Shown here: positions 1 through 9,805 of the stretch, piece by piece
Position numbering within the stretch: position 1 is the stretch's first letter
Layout of the letters: the number at the start of each line of letters is the position of its first letter
Source: UBA8941 sp963780545
GTDB taxonomy: Archaea; Thermoproteota; Bathyarchaeia; TCS64
Assembly (NCBI GenBank): GCA_963780545.1
Contig: CAWACK010000013.1
Span: 62,001-126,000 of the forward strand
Reading direction: 5' to 3'
Length of the DNA stretch: 64,000 bases
Program-made: the position numbers and the translations under genes
The notes under the pieces: model-generated
Databases searched by the model: none
Told to the model about the DNA's origin: nothing
Seen by the model: only the letters and a program-made list of their open reading frames with translations

Positions 1-1
1 G

Positions 2-1813
2 GATGTCACAAATGGCGCCGGAGTATCAAGCACCTCGACTATCGTGGGGCGTTTCAATATGGTGGTCAACCCGAATCCAACCATAGTCTACATCTCCTCA
101 TGGGTTGACCCCGAGAACCAGCTCCTCCAGCAGGGAGGAAACGTCTCCACGGGGAAGGTGCTCCGAATGTACACCGAAGTCCTCGACGCGAAGACAGCCT
201 CAAAGAATCTAACAGTCAACATAAGCTACATGCCCCAGGGAGGCTCATGGATTACGCCGGTTGCATCGTATGACCCGACTTACAACTACTGGTATGTGGA
301 CTGGAGTATACCCTTTAACGCGACAACCGGCACCTATAACGTCAAAGTGGACGCGTCAACCCCTGACCATAGGTCGACGACAAATACCACACTCTACGCA
401 TTCAACGTACATGCAAAGCCAACAACATTAGTGATCTGGGATGACGGTGCCTCATTCTGGAAAGCCTCGTCAGGCGGAACAGGCGGCATAGACATAGCCG
501 TCGCCCAGGAGAATACGACGGTACGCAGCGGCGCCAACAGCCTGAAGTACCAGATAGTCTCCGGAACCAAAGCCTTTGTGTCAATCAGCCACAGCTACAC
601 CTCGCCCAAGGACTGGAGCGACTACAATAACCTCGAAATCCTGTGGTACGGCAAGAACACCGGCGCCACCATGGACATTTATATTTATGCACCCGACTTT
701 AATAACCGATTCACCGGCCACTTCATCGACAACTTCAATGGCTGGAGAAAGGTGGCGCTGCCAGTGAGCAGTTTCGCCTCGACCGGGTCGCCAAATTGGT
801 GGAACGTGGACAGCATTCAGATAGCCACCGCTGCAAAAACCACTACGACGTGGTACCTCGACGCAACAACAATGGCCCCCCCGACGGTGCTGATGGTTTG
901 GGACGACGGCGCTTCCTTCTGGACACCCTCATCCGGCGGAACAGGCAGCATCGACATAGCCATCGCTCAGGAGAATACTATAGTGCACAGCGGCGCCAAC
1001 AGCCTGAAGTACCAGATAGTCGCCGGAACCAAAGCCTTTGTGTCCATCAGCCACAGCTACGCCTCGCCCCAAGACTGGAGCGGCTACAACAGCCTCTCAC
1101 TCTTGTGGTACGGCAAGAACACCGGCGCCACCATGGACATCTACATCCTGGGGCTCGACTTTAATAACCGGTTCACCAGCCACTTCATCGACAACTTCAA
1201 TGGCTGGAGAAAGGTGGCGTTGCTGGTGAGCAATTTCACCTCGACCGGGTCGCCGAGCTGGTTGTCCGTGGGCGGTATCCAGATAGCAACCACCACCAAA
1301 ATCCCTACGACGTGGTACCTCGATGCAACAACAATGGAGCCTCCGAAGCCAACGCTGGTGGTCTGGGATGACGGCGCTTCCTTCTGGAAAGCCTCGTCAG
1401 GTGGAGCAGGCAACATTGACATAATAGTCGCCTCGGAGAATACGACAGTACACAGCGGCGCCAACAGCCTAAAGTACCAAATAGTCACTGGAACCAAGGC
1501 TTGGGTTGCCATCAGCCACAGCTACGCCTCACCTCAGGACTGGAGCGGCTACAACACCCTCGCCATCTGGTGGTATGGCAAGAACACCGGCGCCACCATG
1601 GACATTTATGTTTATGCACCCGACTTTAATAACCGATTCACCGGCCACTTCATCGACAACTTCAATGGCTGGAGATGGGAGGGGCTGTCGATTAGCGGAT
1701 TCACAGGAACTGGGTCGCCGAGCTGGTGGTCCGTGGGCAGCATCCAGATAGCCACCACCGCTAAAACTCCTACGATATGGTACCTCGACCTTACAAATCT
1801 GGAAGTCCCTTAA
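2..1813 (+). CDS. Surface/secreted protein with three carbohydrate-binding-like domains (5' partial)
   Basis: The reading frame is open from base 2, so the gene begins left of the window and GTG at 44 is probably internal. The visible part has an Ig-like or Big-like stretch (about residues 1-120 from base 44) and then three copies of a domain of about 150 residues. Each copy has the landmarks WDDGASFW, SGANSLKYQI, DWSGYN, YGKNTGATMDIY, FIDNFNGWRKV and WYLD. The pattern of Trp/Gly/Asp with GW-x-x-V-x-L-P resembles jelly-roll carbohydrate-binding modules (CBM11/CIA30-like); that assignment is inferred. The protein ends right after the third domain without a C-terminal membrane anchor, so it is probably secreted or anchored by an unseen N-terminal part. 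The tail runs into AT-rich non-coding DNA. Confidence 0.75.
   Translation, partial: DVTNGAGVSSTSTIVGRFNMVVNPNPTIVYISSWVDPENQLLQQGGNVSTGKVLRMYTEVLDAKTASKNLTVNISYMPQGGSWITPVASYDPTYNYWYVDWSIPFNATTGTYNVKVDASTPDHRSTTNTTLYAFNVHAKPTTLVIWDDGASFWKASSGGTGGIDIAVAQENTTVRSGANSLKYQIVSGTKAFVSISHSYTSPKDWSDYNNLEILWYGKNTGATMDIYIYAPDFNNRFTGHFIDNFNGWRKVALPVSSFASTGSPNWWNVDSIQIATAAKTTTTWYLDATTMAPPTVLMVWDDGASFWTPSSGGTGSIDIAIAQENTIVHSGANSLKYQIVAGTKAFVSISHSYASPQDWSGYNSLSLLWYGKNTGATMDIYILGLDFNNRFTSHFIDNFNGWRKVALLVSNFTSTGSPSWLSVGGIQIATTTKIPTTWYLDATTMEPPKPTLVVWDDGASFWKASSGGAGNIDIIVASENTTVHSGANSLKYQIVTGTKAWVAISHSYASPQDWSGYNTLAIWWYGKNTGATMDIYVYAPDFNNRFTGHFIDNFNGWRWEGLSISGFTGTGSPSWWSVGSIQIATTAKTPTIWYLDLTNLEVP
421..1812 (+). 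repeat. Three tandem repeats of about 460 bp inside the surface-protein gene
   Basis: Units begin near 424, 885 and 1350. Blocks such as the one encoding GKNTGATMDIY and the one encoding FIDNFNGW are almost identical at the DNA level, including synonymous positions, which points to recent duplication or gene conversion. Confidence 0.85.
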
Positions 1814-2188
1814 AACTTTTATAAATTGCAAAGAAGTAGATATGCTCGCGCGCTGCCCTGTCCCGAAATTACCCCAACATTAGTTAATAATGGTCTTAAC
1901 TCCCATCAACGGATTTAGAGGCAATTCCGGGCATATCACAAACCCCAAACCTTCTCCCAGAACCCACCCTCCTCAACTCCACAGAACAAGCGATCCATAG
2001 AAAAACAGAAGAAACTCCACCCGGCAACAAGTTTAGACGCTTCCATGAGGCAAACACAGAACCAAAAGTCATCAGGTACCTGAATCATGGCCTTCCAAGC
2101 CCTTCGCGGGGTTGCTTAGCATTCAAATTCAGGCCCCTTTCCTGTAGTTGAGTCTTATTTTGGGCTCTCAGCGGGTTCATGATCCTTC
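1814..2188. other. Non-coding gap with a (CG)n tract and a dispersed-repeat end
   Basis: No open frame worth calling. Read on the minus strand, 1847-1872 holds a CGGGACAGGGCAGCGCGCG-type end that is also seen at about 2255-2273 and, shortened, at 20699-20717. The rest looks like degraded spacer. Confidence 0.5.
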
Positions 2189-2266
2189 TCGTCAATAAGC
2201 TCTATTATTGGCTGTAAACGGGAATGTGGATTTATAACCATTTTACACCAATAACGGGACAAGGCA
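2189..2266 (+). repeat. Dispersed repeat A, copy 1
   Basis: About 78 bp closely matching 25781-25860. Shared landmarks are CAATAA, TTATTGGCTG, AAACGGGAATG, ATTTTACAC and CGGGACAAG. Copy 1 runs directly into a GCGCGCG tract (2267-2273), where a transposase fragment begins. It has no coding capacity and is probably a short non-autonomous element or the end of one. Confidence 0.7.
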
Positions 2267-2488
2267 GCGCGCGAGCCTTCTATCGCTGGGTATCTGCAGC
2301 AGGTACTTGAGGAGCTGCGCCTTGAAGATGGCGAGCGGGTCGATGGGGTTTCTGCTGGGTCCGTCGCTGTGGTAGTGCTCCATGAGAGTATCGCGTATCC
2401 CGTCTAAGTTGAGTGAGTCAAGCACACGCTCAACGTTCAACCTATCTTCAAAGAAGGATCTGATGAACGATTATTTAATTTCTAAACA
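2243..2488 (-). pseudogene. IS transposase N-terminal remnant with one IS end
   Basis: The frame 2243-2440 encodes about 55 residues closely matching the N-terminus of the complete transposase at 31333-32298 (shared MNVERVLDSL, FKAQ-LKYLLQIPSDRRLA). Homology stops at codon LA in a CGCGCG tract (2267-2273), where dispersed repeat A starts. The outer side keeps the IS terminal sequence TGTTTAGAAATTAA (2475-2488, minus strand). Only about 220 bp of the roughly 1.2-kb element remain. The IS end supplies the stop codon of the neighbouring glycosyltransferase (its GTT-TAG). Confidence 0.85.
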
Positions 2489-3429
2489 GGTAAGCGCGCA
2501 TTGATTTTTCTTTCACCGCGTTTATGTGATAAAAGTCCAACAAAATAACCAAAAATATTTCCAAATTCTATTGCAAAAGCGATTTTTAATCCTAAAATAA
2601 ATCGAAATAAATTAAGATTTGGCACCTTTCTAAGATGTTTTATCCACAAAGTTGTTCCCGAGAAAATAATAAAAAAAAGCCACACAATTAGATTATTGTA
2701 CCCAATTAATAACAATACAACCAATAATACAACAGTCGCATATCGAGTAATATATCGAATAGGAAACAGAAGTTCTATACCATCACCTTTCGCGTAGAAA
2801 AAGAATTGTCTAAATACGTTACGAATATTTTTTCTTACTCTCCAATATACTATTGCATCTTTTTCTAAAATAAAGTTAGCATCATTTTTCTTACAAATTA
2901 AATCAAAATATGTGTCTTCTGCATAATCTAACCATTCAGGATAACCACCAACTTTTTCCCATATTGCTTTTCGGTAAGCCATTGATCTCGCAGAGGGTAA
3001 AAATGATTTTAGATTATTTATATCAGGGAAAATAAGGTGGGAAGCAATTTCTTCGAATTCTGTTATGTACCATGGCAAATATACTCCAGAAACAATATCA
3101 TAATTATGTTGTTCTAAAGGGTCTGTAATTTTTTCAAGCCACTTAGAGTCAATTTTACAGCCACCATCAATACTAGCAATTATGTCATTGGTAGAGAGTT
3201 TAATTGCAATATTACGACCTTTCGCTATGTTAGCACCATTAGATATTATTAGTTTTATTGGAAGTGAATTTTTATAAAGTTCAATCATTTTAATAGTGTT
3301 ATCGGAAGAACCACCATCTACGAAAACTATCTCATCAGGAAGTTTTGTTTGTTTAATGATCGATTCTAGGAGATCTCCCATGGTTTCCTCTTCGTTCTTA
3401 ATAGTACAAATTAGTGATATCTTGGTTAT
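2482..3429 (-). CDS. Family 2 glycosyltransferase, membrane-anchored
   Basis: GT-A fold sugar transferase. It shows VDGGSSDNT (nucleotide-sugar site), a DGG acidic motif and an EDTYFDL acceptor/catalytic region, then two or three C-terminal membrane segments, so it acts at the inner membrane face. The first ATG is at 3381, but the frame is open upstream and encodes KISLICTIKNEEET, the first beta-strand expected in this family. No ATG/GTG/TTG lies between the upstream in-frame stop and 3381. An AUA at 3429-3427 overlaps the preceding gene's stop (AUAA) and has GGTGA six bases upstream, so I place the likely start there. The stop codon comes from the IS end at 2488, so the native C-terminus may be truncated. 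Confidence 0.85.
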   Translation of the reverse strand: MTKISLICTIKNEEETMGDLLESIIKQTKLPDEIVFVDGGSSDNTIKMIELYKNSLPIKLIISNGANIAKGRNIAIKLSTNDIIASIDGGCKIDSKWLEKITDPLEQHNYDIVSGVYLPWYITEFEEIASHLIFPDINNLKSFLPSARSMAYRKAIWEKVGGYPEWLDYAEDTYFDLICKKNDANFILEKDAIVYWRVRKNIRNVFRQFFFYAKGDGIELLFPIRYITRYATVVLLVVLLLIGYNNLIVWLFFIIFSGTTLWIKHLRKVPNLNLFRFILGLKIAFAIEFGNIFGYFVGLLSHKRGERKINARLPV

Positions 3430-4505
3430 TTTAAATCACCATATTTTTGATAAATTTTCAAATACATAATTGCAACTTCACTCCATGTATGGAATTTAGC
3501 AAATTGATAGGCTTGTTCACATATAAGCTCAGTTTTTACAGGGTTTTTAATCGCTAAAGATAATTTCTCTGCTAATTCTTTTGGCGATGCTGCTATAAAC
3601 ATTAATTCCTCCACGTTTGGAATTGAATAAAAATAATCTTTTTTTAGCGGATTTGTATAAATAGCGAAAACTGGTCTTTTGTAAGACATTGCTTCTAGTA
3701 TCGAAAGATAACCTGTCACAAATGCGTATCGACATAAAAGAAGATATGACTGAGGATAGGCGACAAAACCGTGCTCAAAGATTTTTTGGTTGTTTTTCTT
3801 TGCGTATGACTCAATTTGAGATTTTAAAACTCCATCTCCACATATATGTAAGGGGAGTTCAACATGGTAATTATTATTAAGAATTACAAGAGCTTCAATT
3901 AATTCTAAAATATTTGTGTCTTTATCAAGTCTGCCAATAAAAACACCTGCTTTCTCAGTAGAGTTATTTAGAATTACTCTGTCGGGAATTGTTACTCCAC
4001 CAATAGTCACGTATACAGGCCTGGTACCGTACCATTTAGAAATATAATTACCTATACAGATACTTCCTTTGGTTGTTATTTCAGTAAATTTTCTAATTAT
4101 TTTAGCGAATAATGGTATGGGATATTTTTCAAAACCATGGAAAGTCACGAAAATTGGTCTACGAATCAAAAAAATAAACGGTAAAATCCATAAAAATGTT
4201 TGGTAATCATGAAGGTGAATCACATCATTTCTTACAAGTTCTCGATATTTTGTTAATAAGAAAAACCACATTTTCAATAGATCGATTAATGAATTTATTT
4301 TATTATTATATTTAAGAGGAAGATATAATCGATAAATTTTTATTCGATTCTGTTGCTCTAAAATTTTAACATTTTTTTGATGGGTGGATGTTATGATTAA
4401 AATATCATTTCCATATTTTGCTAATTCTTTAGCAACGCAATAAGTATGCTTTTCGACACCGCCAATTTCTGGCTCAAATTTAGGTGTAATGAAAACTATT
4501 TTCAA
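3426..4505 (-). CDS. Family 4 glycosyltransferase (GT-B)
   Basis: The 359-residue protein opens with the typical GT4 N-terminus (KIVFITPKFEPEIGGVEKH) and continues with a Rossmann acceptor domain, FIGRLDKDTN, ICGDG and the late motif SILEAMSYKRPVFA, which contains the retained second Glu of the E-x7-E signature. It transfers sugar from a nucleotide-sugar donor to a lipid-linked or glycan acceptor; the donor is not predictable. It lies in the AT-rich glycan block and overlaps the downstream GT2 by four bases. Confidence 0.9.
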   Translation of the reverse strand: MKIVFITPKFEPEIGGVEKHTYCVAKELAKYGNDILIITSTHQKNVKILEQQNRIKIYRLYLPLKYNNKINSLIDLLKMWFFLLTKYRELVRNDVIHLHDYQTFLWILPFIFLIRRPIFVTFHGFEKYPIPLFAKIIRKFTEITTKGSICIGNYISKWYGTRPVYVTIGGVTIPDRVILNNSTEKAGVFIGRLDKDTNILELIEALVILNNNYHVELPLHICGDGVLKSQIESYAKKNNQKIFEHGFVAYPQSYLLLCRYAFVTGYLSILEAMSYKRPVFAIYTNPLKKDYFYSIPNVEELMFIAASPKELAEKLSLAIKNPVKTELICEQAYQFAKFHTWSEVAIMYLKIYQKYGDLK

Positions 4506-4686
4506 TTTTCAAATACCAAGTGAAAGTTATTTTTTTTTCATTTAATCAAGTTACTTCATAGTTTTTTGAGATATTTTTAAAACCATAAACGCGCGCACAA
4601 ATATTTACTATTTTCATAATTCAAACAATTCATGATAATAAATTACTATTATGTAAAATTATTATATGGCATAATCTCAATTTAAA

Positions 4687-7326
4687 TTAATTAATGTAAT
4701 AGTTTCCAATAACAAACCAATTGATTGAAATATTACCGTTACTTTTACCATTAATTACAATACGAATATTATCAAAACTACTAACATCAAATAAAGTCAC
4801 ACTGGGTCCGATTTTTGATGGAGGATGGAGATCTAAAAGATGATTTCCATTTTTCCAGAGTTCAATACTAGTAACGTTTGCATTATTTGTTTCGTTTATA
4901 TCCCATGCAATGAATCTCACAGTTTGCTTATTTAGATTAATGTTTAAAGGGTTTTTTAGATAAAAAAAATCATAAGTTTTTCCACTTCCAATAACTAGTT
5001 TTGAGGCATTACCCTCAACTAAGAGATCTCCTCCATTTCCAATACCCCAATCTTTGGATGAAAGATCTAAATGACTATAATTGAAAACAAAATCTCTAGG
5101 CGAATTGAGTTTCCATATACTAAAGCCTCCATTTGATAAATTTTCATATTTAACTAGTTCGAAAGAATATGCCTTAATAGTATTATTTGTTGAATGTCTT
5201 TGTGTTAACTGAGATATTAGTAAATCACTTGGTAAAATCACAGTTCCAATGGAAATATTTGCAGATTGGTAAAAGTCGCTCAATTTCGGAAAACTCCAAT
5301 CGAAATAATTCTCCACAACCAAATATTTTACTTTAAACTGTTGATATAATTGAATTAGATCCGTATATCCAATATCCTCAGGGCTAGTTGTCGGTGACAT
5401 TATGCTCACTGTTCTTCTATCAGTGAACCATGAAAGCTCTCTAGCTCTAGAAGTTAATAATACATCTTGATCAGAAGTATTAGACCTTATCCAGTTCAAC
5501 ATATTATTTGACCAACCATATTTTGTAATCGGATTCTCTTGATTAATATCTTGGATGTATTGTTGATATTGCGGAATAAAAAATAAATTGAATAGTATGA
5601 TTAAAACAATTAAAACAGTAATGCTAGGAAGACTTATTGTTTTGAATTTCCTTCCAGTGTTAATAGATTTTAATTTGATCTTGTTAAGTGTTATTTCAAT
5701 TATATTTAACAAAAAAGAACTCCCGACAATGATCATTAATAAGATTGGTAAAAGGTAGTATCTTCCTTGACTAGTTAAATACTCTGGATACGATGGAGGA
5801 GGCATCAGAGAAACTAAAACGCAATCAAAAATAATTAGACTTCCCAGAAAATATTTTCCCTTCTTTTTCCCTGAAATCAGTAATGCCATAAAAAATAGTA
5901 TAAGTATTATTGCTGTAGCATAATAATAGAGATATTTAGTATAGTCAATAAAACTAATAAAAGAGGATATATGTAAGAATAGCGTAAAAGCATTTATTAT
6001 CGATGGAATTATTCCTTCTTTAGCAGTATCAGCAATTATGGAGCTTATTTGTGAAGGAAATATATAATGACGTATAACTGAAATCATAGTCGGAATTATT
6101 AAACCTGCTACGAAATTTAGTGTAAAAAATATTTGTTTTTTTGGAGATTTGGATGACCATAAAATTGCTATAGTCTCAATAAAAATTATTGGTAAATATA
6201 TGAAATAAAGAGAGTATAATTTGAGAGCGAAAACATAAAGGATAACAAAGAATTCACATGGCAGTAAATTTTTTAAAAAGTTAATATCTCGATAATTTAA
6301 TGAATTATTATAAAATAAGACTAATAATAATGATGCGAATGGAATTGCAATATAAAATTGGGGCCACCAAAGCTCATTAGACACACCCAATAAAATACCG
6401 GCTATGATTAGTGTAGGTAAGTTTTTATTTTTACTTCCTTCAATTATAAGATAAAATGATACCAAAAGAAAAAATAACCCAGATATTTCAGGTCCAAATA
6501 ATATTGATGAGAAATATATAAAGAGAGGATGAAGTGAAAATATAATTGCAGCTAATAAAGCTGCTTTTTTTCCAAAAAACTCATTTGTTATATAATAAAC
6601 TGGATATACCATAAACGAACCAATTAATACTAATGCTAGAAGAGCTGCATTAATAGAAGTATTATATATTAAGAAAAATATACTGAATATATAGACTATA
6701 AATTCATGTTCAATTAGACCTAACGTTGTTAATGAACCTAAACTTTCGTCAAATAGCACGTTAAAGGAAAAAGTATTTTTTGACACAAGTGTTCTTGCAT
6801 TATCAAGATATAAAGCTGCATCAGGAAATAAAGATGAATTGTTATAGGAACTATAATATAGACGTACAATTAAAGCGAAAAAAAATATATAAAAAGCTGG
6901 ATTACGTAGAGATCTTACAACATCTATTTTAAATTGTCCAAAAATATATGAAACATCCATTTTATACGCGATAACCTTAGAAACGATAATGACAACAATG
7001 GAACCAAATAAAAGGAGAGTACTGAAATCAATTTTAATAACGCTTGAAAAAATACTATACAGAGATATGTTAATGGTCTGAAATGTGAGACCAAAAACAA
7101 AGCTAAAAAGAAATACATCAATAGAAATTTTTTTTGGGATAATACTTGCGAGATAATAGCCTGGTATAAAAATAAGAATAATAAGTCCAAAAAATATTGA
7201 AAAATAATTAGGGATTAAAACTTCGATTTTCGCAAAACTATAAAAAATAATTGAAACAATAAATATAACTATTAAAATGTTATTTGTTATTTTTCTAAAA
7301 AAATTGTTTTGCAAACTACTTTTCAT
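4687..7326 (-). CDS. GT-C membrane glycosyltransferase (PMT/ArnT-like), 879 aa
   Basis: About a dozen hydrophobic segments occupy residues 15-580, followed by a soluble extracytoplasmic domain of about 280 residues. An acidic motif in the first large loop (SLFPDAALYLDNARTL) fits the catalytic Asp of dolichyl-phosphate-sugar-dependent GT-C enzymes. The C-terminal domain ends with a beta-rich, possibly sugar-binding region. It probably moves a lipid-linked sugar onto a glycan or protein outside the cell, as the membrane partner of the surrounding cytoplasmic transferases. The gap of about 180 bp on its 3' side is AT-rich and non-coding. Confidence 0.8.
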   Translation of the reverse strand: MKSSLQNNFFRKITNNILIVIFIVSIIFYSFAKIEVLIPNYFSIFFGLIILIFIPGYYLASIIPKKISIDVFLFSFVFGLTFQTINISLYSIFSSVIKIDFSTLLLFGSIVVIIVSKVIAYKMDVSYIFGQFKIDVVRSLRNPAFYIFFFALIVRLYYSSYNNSSLFPDAALYLDNARTLVSKNTFSFNVLFDESLGSLTTLGLIEHEFIVYIFSIFFLIYNTSINAALLALVLIGSFMVYPVYYITNEFFGKKAALLAAIIFSLHPLFIYFSSILFGPEISGLFFLLVSFYLIIEGSKNKNLPTLIIAGILLGVSNELWWPQFYIAIPFASLLLVLFYNNSLNYRDINFLKNLLPCEFFVILYVFALKLYSLYFIYLPIIFIETIAILWSSKSPKKQIFFTLNFVAGLIIPTMISVIRHYIFPSQISSIIADTAKEGIIPSIINAFTLFLHISSFISFIDYTKYLYYYATAIILILFFMALLISGKKKGKYFLGSLIIFDCVLVSLMPPPSYPEYLTSQGRYYLLPILLMIIVGSSFLLNIIEITLNKIKLKSINTGRKFKTISLPSITVLIVLIILFNLFFIPQYQQYIQDINQENPITKYGWSNNMLNWIRSNTSDQDVLLTSRARELSWFTDRRTVSIMSPTTSPEDIGYTDLIQLYQQFKVKYLVVENYFDWSFPKLSDFYQSANISIGTVILPSDLLISQLTQRHSTNNTIKAYSFELVKYENLSNGGFSIWKLNSPRDFVFNYSHLDLSSKDWGIGNGGDLLVEGNASKLVIGSGKTYDFFYLKNPLNINLNKQTVRFIAWDINETNNANVTSIELWKNGNHLLDLHPPSKIGPSVTLFDVSSFDNIRIVINGKSNGNISINWFVIGNYYIN

Positions 7327-7427
7327 TTGGTAAAACTTCTATTTTTTCAATATGTTTAAAATTCTCTTTTTGATATGAAGTTGTGATATATTATTTAATC
7401 TATTTTTATCATTGATCAATTAGGTAT

Positions 7428-8567
7428 TTAGGAATTATATGTTTTTAATAACCTTTTTTCCATTATATCCCAAGAATATTCTTGCAAATAGGCGGCTCTT
7501 CCATTTTTGCCCATTGATAAAGCTAGTTCTGGTTGTTCTTTAATTATATTTATAGCCTTTTTTAATCCGATTACATCATAATAATTTATAATAAGTCCAC
7601 ATTTTTTTTCTTCAACTATTTTAGATAAATTTGTTCCATTATTTACAATTATTGGTTTTTCACACATCATTGCTTCAAATAATTTATTTGGAGAAGCTAC
7701 GATATTATTTGGAATATGAGGATCATATAATGCAATTATGCAATCACTCATTAAACTAAAATATAATATTTTTTCATAAGGTATTTTACCTAGAAATTTC
7801 ACATTTGAAATTTCTTTGACTATTTTAGTAAATTCTTTTTCCATTTCACCATATCCCGCTACTAACAAAACAACGTTACTCAAATTGTGAACTGCTTTAA
7901 TTATTGTATAAAGTCCTCGATCTTTTGAAAGTATTCCACCATAAAATATAATAAAATTAGAATCAATTCTTGGATAATTTGTGTTATTTCTTTTATAGTT
8001 TAAATATATATCAGGAGGTGTATTATTAATAATAGTAACATAATTTTTATTTAAACCTAATTGATTTAATCTTGATATATCTACAATAAATATCCCATCA
8101 ACAAAACTAATAAATAAACGCTCCATATTTGCGATAACATATCTTATAAATTTTAATTTTGGTGGAATAAAAGCATCAGAATAGAAGTCTGCAATATCAT
8201 ATACGATTTTAATTTTCTTAATACGTGATAAAAACCATAAAGGAATTAAATTATCTAAGTTTTCAACTTGAATAATATTAAAATTGTGTGTCACTACAAA
8301 AAATGTTAAAAATATCCACCAAATAGGCATAAAAAAAACAAGTTTCAGCCCATAAGGCGCTTTCAACTTCATTCGATAAACATTAAGGGCATTAATGATT
8401 TCATTTTGCTTAAATTCAGAATTTCTATCCCATTCCAATATATTTACTTTAAAATTATTTTTTACTAAAGTTGAGGCCATTTTGAAGACTCTATTATTTC
8501 CAGCAGAATCAGATACAAATAAAATATTTTTGGAAGGAACATTATGATAATTTAAATTTTTTAACAT
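7428..8567 (-). CDS. Family 4 glycosyltransferase
   Basis: 379 residues with a GT-B layout: N-terminal SKNILFVSDSAGNNRVFKMA, central FYGGILSKDRG (start of the donor domain), VAGYG, FLGKIPY and the donor-site motif NKLFEAMMCEKPIIV. Member of the minus-strand AT-rich locus. No signal peptide, so cytoplasmic or membrane-associated. Donor and acceptor are unknown. Confidence 0.88.
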   Translation of the reverse strand: MLKNLNYHNVPSKNILFVSDSAGNNRVFKMASTLVKNNFKVNILEWDRNSEFKQNEIINALNVYRMKLKAPYGLKLVFFMPIWWIFLTFFVVTHNFNIIQVENLDNLIPLWFLSRIKKIKIVYDIADFYSDAFIPPKLKFIRYVIANMERLFISFVDGIFIVDISRLNQLGLNKNYVTIINNTPPDIYLNYKRNNTNYPRIDSNFIIFYGGILSKDRGLYTIIKAVHNLSNVVLLVAGYGEMEKEFTKIVKEISNVKFLGKIPYEKILYFSLMSDCIIALYDPHIPNNIVASPNKLFEAMMCEKPIIVNNGTNLSKIVEEKKCGLIINYYDVIGLKKAINIIKEQPELALSMGKNGRAAYLQEYSWDIMEKRLLKTYNS

Positions 8568-8641
8568 AGCAAAAAATTAAATATTTTTAAAAAATATTAT
8601 GTTATTGACTTTATATAAAAATTATTGATAATATCTTGATA

Positions 8642-9805
8642 TTATTTTATATAGATTAGATTACTATATAATGATTGAGTTTTATTTCCGATTAATTCCC
8701 AATCATAATCATTAATTTTTTCATAATAATAATTTTCTTTATTATATTTTAATAAAAGTTCTTCTAAACAATTATTTATAGATTCAATACTAACATCTTT
8801 TAAAAATATCTTATTTTTATAATCTATCAATATATCTGGTATACCCCCAACAGGAGTTGTTATAATAAATAATGAACTAGCCATAGCTTCCAAAATAGTA
8901 ATTGGTAATGCCTCCCTTTTTGAAGGTAGTATAAATATATCTGTTATTGCATATAATTCATGTATTAAATTTTGTGGCACCCAATTAGTAAATAACACTT
9001 TTTCTTTGTAATTATTTAATTTTTTTTCTAAATTATTCTTTAAAGTTCCGCCACCTATAACAATAAAAAAAATATTATTAAAATTTTTAAGTATAATTTT
9101 CATTGCATCAGTTAATTCAATTATACCTTTAGCTTGTTCTAACCTTCCGAAAAAGCTAATTATAATACTATCTTTTGGAATACCATATTTTTTTCTATAT
9201 TCATTTATATTTTCTTTATTATGGATAAATTTTGCTACATCAATTCCATTTGGAATAACAAAATATTTATCACTATTAAAATAACATTTAATTTCTTCAG
9301 ACGTTGATTTAGTTAGAGAAATAATGGCATTAGAATTTTTCAATAAATTAGGTAAAATAAAAAAATTAAATAATTTATTTAAAAATATAAAAAAATAATT
9401 ATCAGGATTCAATAAATAAAAACCATGAATAGTTAATACAGAAGGAATGGATATTTTTTTTGATATATTAATTGCAGCCCAAGTAATTGGATAATGAAAA
9501 CCATGCGCATGAATTATATCTATATTTTTTTCTCTTATTATTTTTTCCAATAAATTGTCGATATTAAACACAAAACCAAAGTTAGACATCGATTTAATAG
9601 GCCAACTTGGAAGAAATATTGTATGAACTCTTATAACTTCAATGTTTGCATCAATTTGATTATATTTTTCAGTACCGTCCAATAAAGAAGTTAAAATAGT
9701 AATTTTATTTCCTTTTTTCGCCAAAAATTGAGTTAGATTTAGTACATGAGTTTCTATTCCACCAACTTTTGGTGAAAAAAAAGGAGTTACTATAAGAACG
9801 TTCAA
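8642..9805 (-). CDS. Family 4 glycosyltransferase
   Basis: 387 residues. Clear GT4 signature: FFSPKVGGIETHVLNL near the N-terminus, HAHGFHYPI, SFFGRLEQAKGI, and SKREALPITILEAMAS followed by TPVGGIPDIL with both Glu of the E-x7-E motif. The TTG start at 9805 overlaps the stop of the upstream acyltransferase (TTGA), so the two are translationally coupled. Confidence 0.92.
   Translation of the reverse strand: MNVLIVTPFFSPKVGGIETHVLNLTQFLAKKGNKITILTSLLDGTEKYNQIDANIEVIRVHTIFLPSWPIKSMSNFGFVFNIDNLLEKIIREKNIDIIHAHGFHYPITWAAINISKKISIPSVLTIHGFYLLNPDNYFFIFLNKLFNFFILPNLLKNSNAIISLTKSTSEEIKCYFNSDKYFVIPNGIDVAKFIHNKENINEYRKKYGIPKDSIIISFFGRLEQAKGIIELTDAMKIILKNFNNIFFIVIGGGTLKNNLEKKLNNYKEKVLFTNWVPQNLIHELYAITDIFILPSKREALPITILEAMASSLFIITTPVGGIPDILIDYKNKIFLKDVSIESINNCLEELLLKYNKENYYYEKINDYDWELIGNKTQSLYSNLIYIK

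Noticed and set aside
796..1512. Additional frames inside the surface-protein gene on both strands
   Set aside because: They repeat with the 460-bp units and are low-complexity shadows of the real frame.
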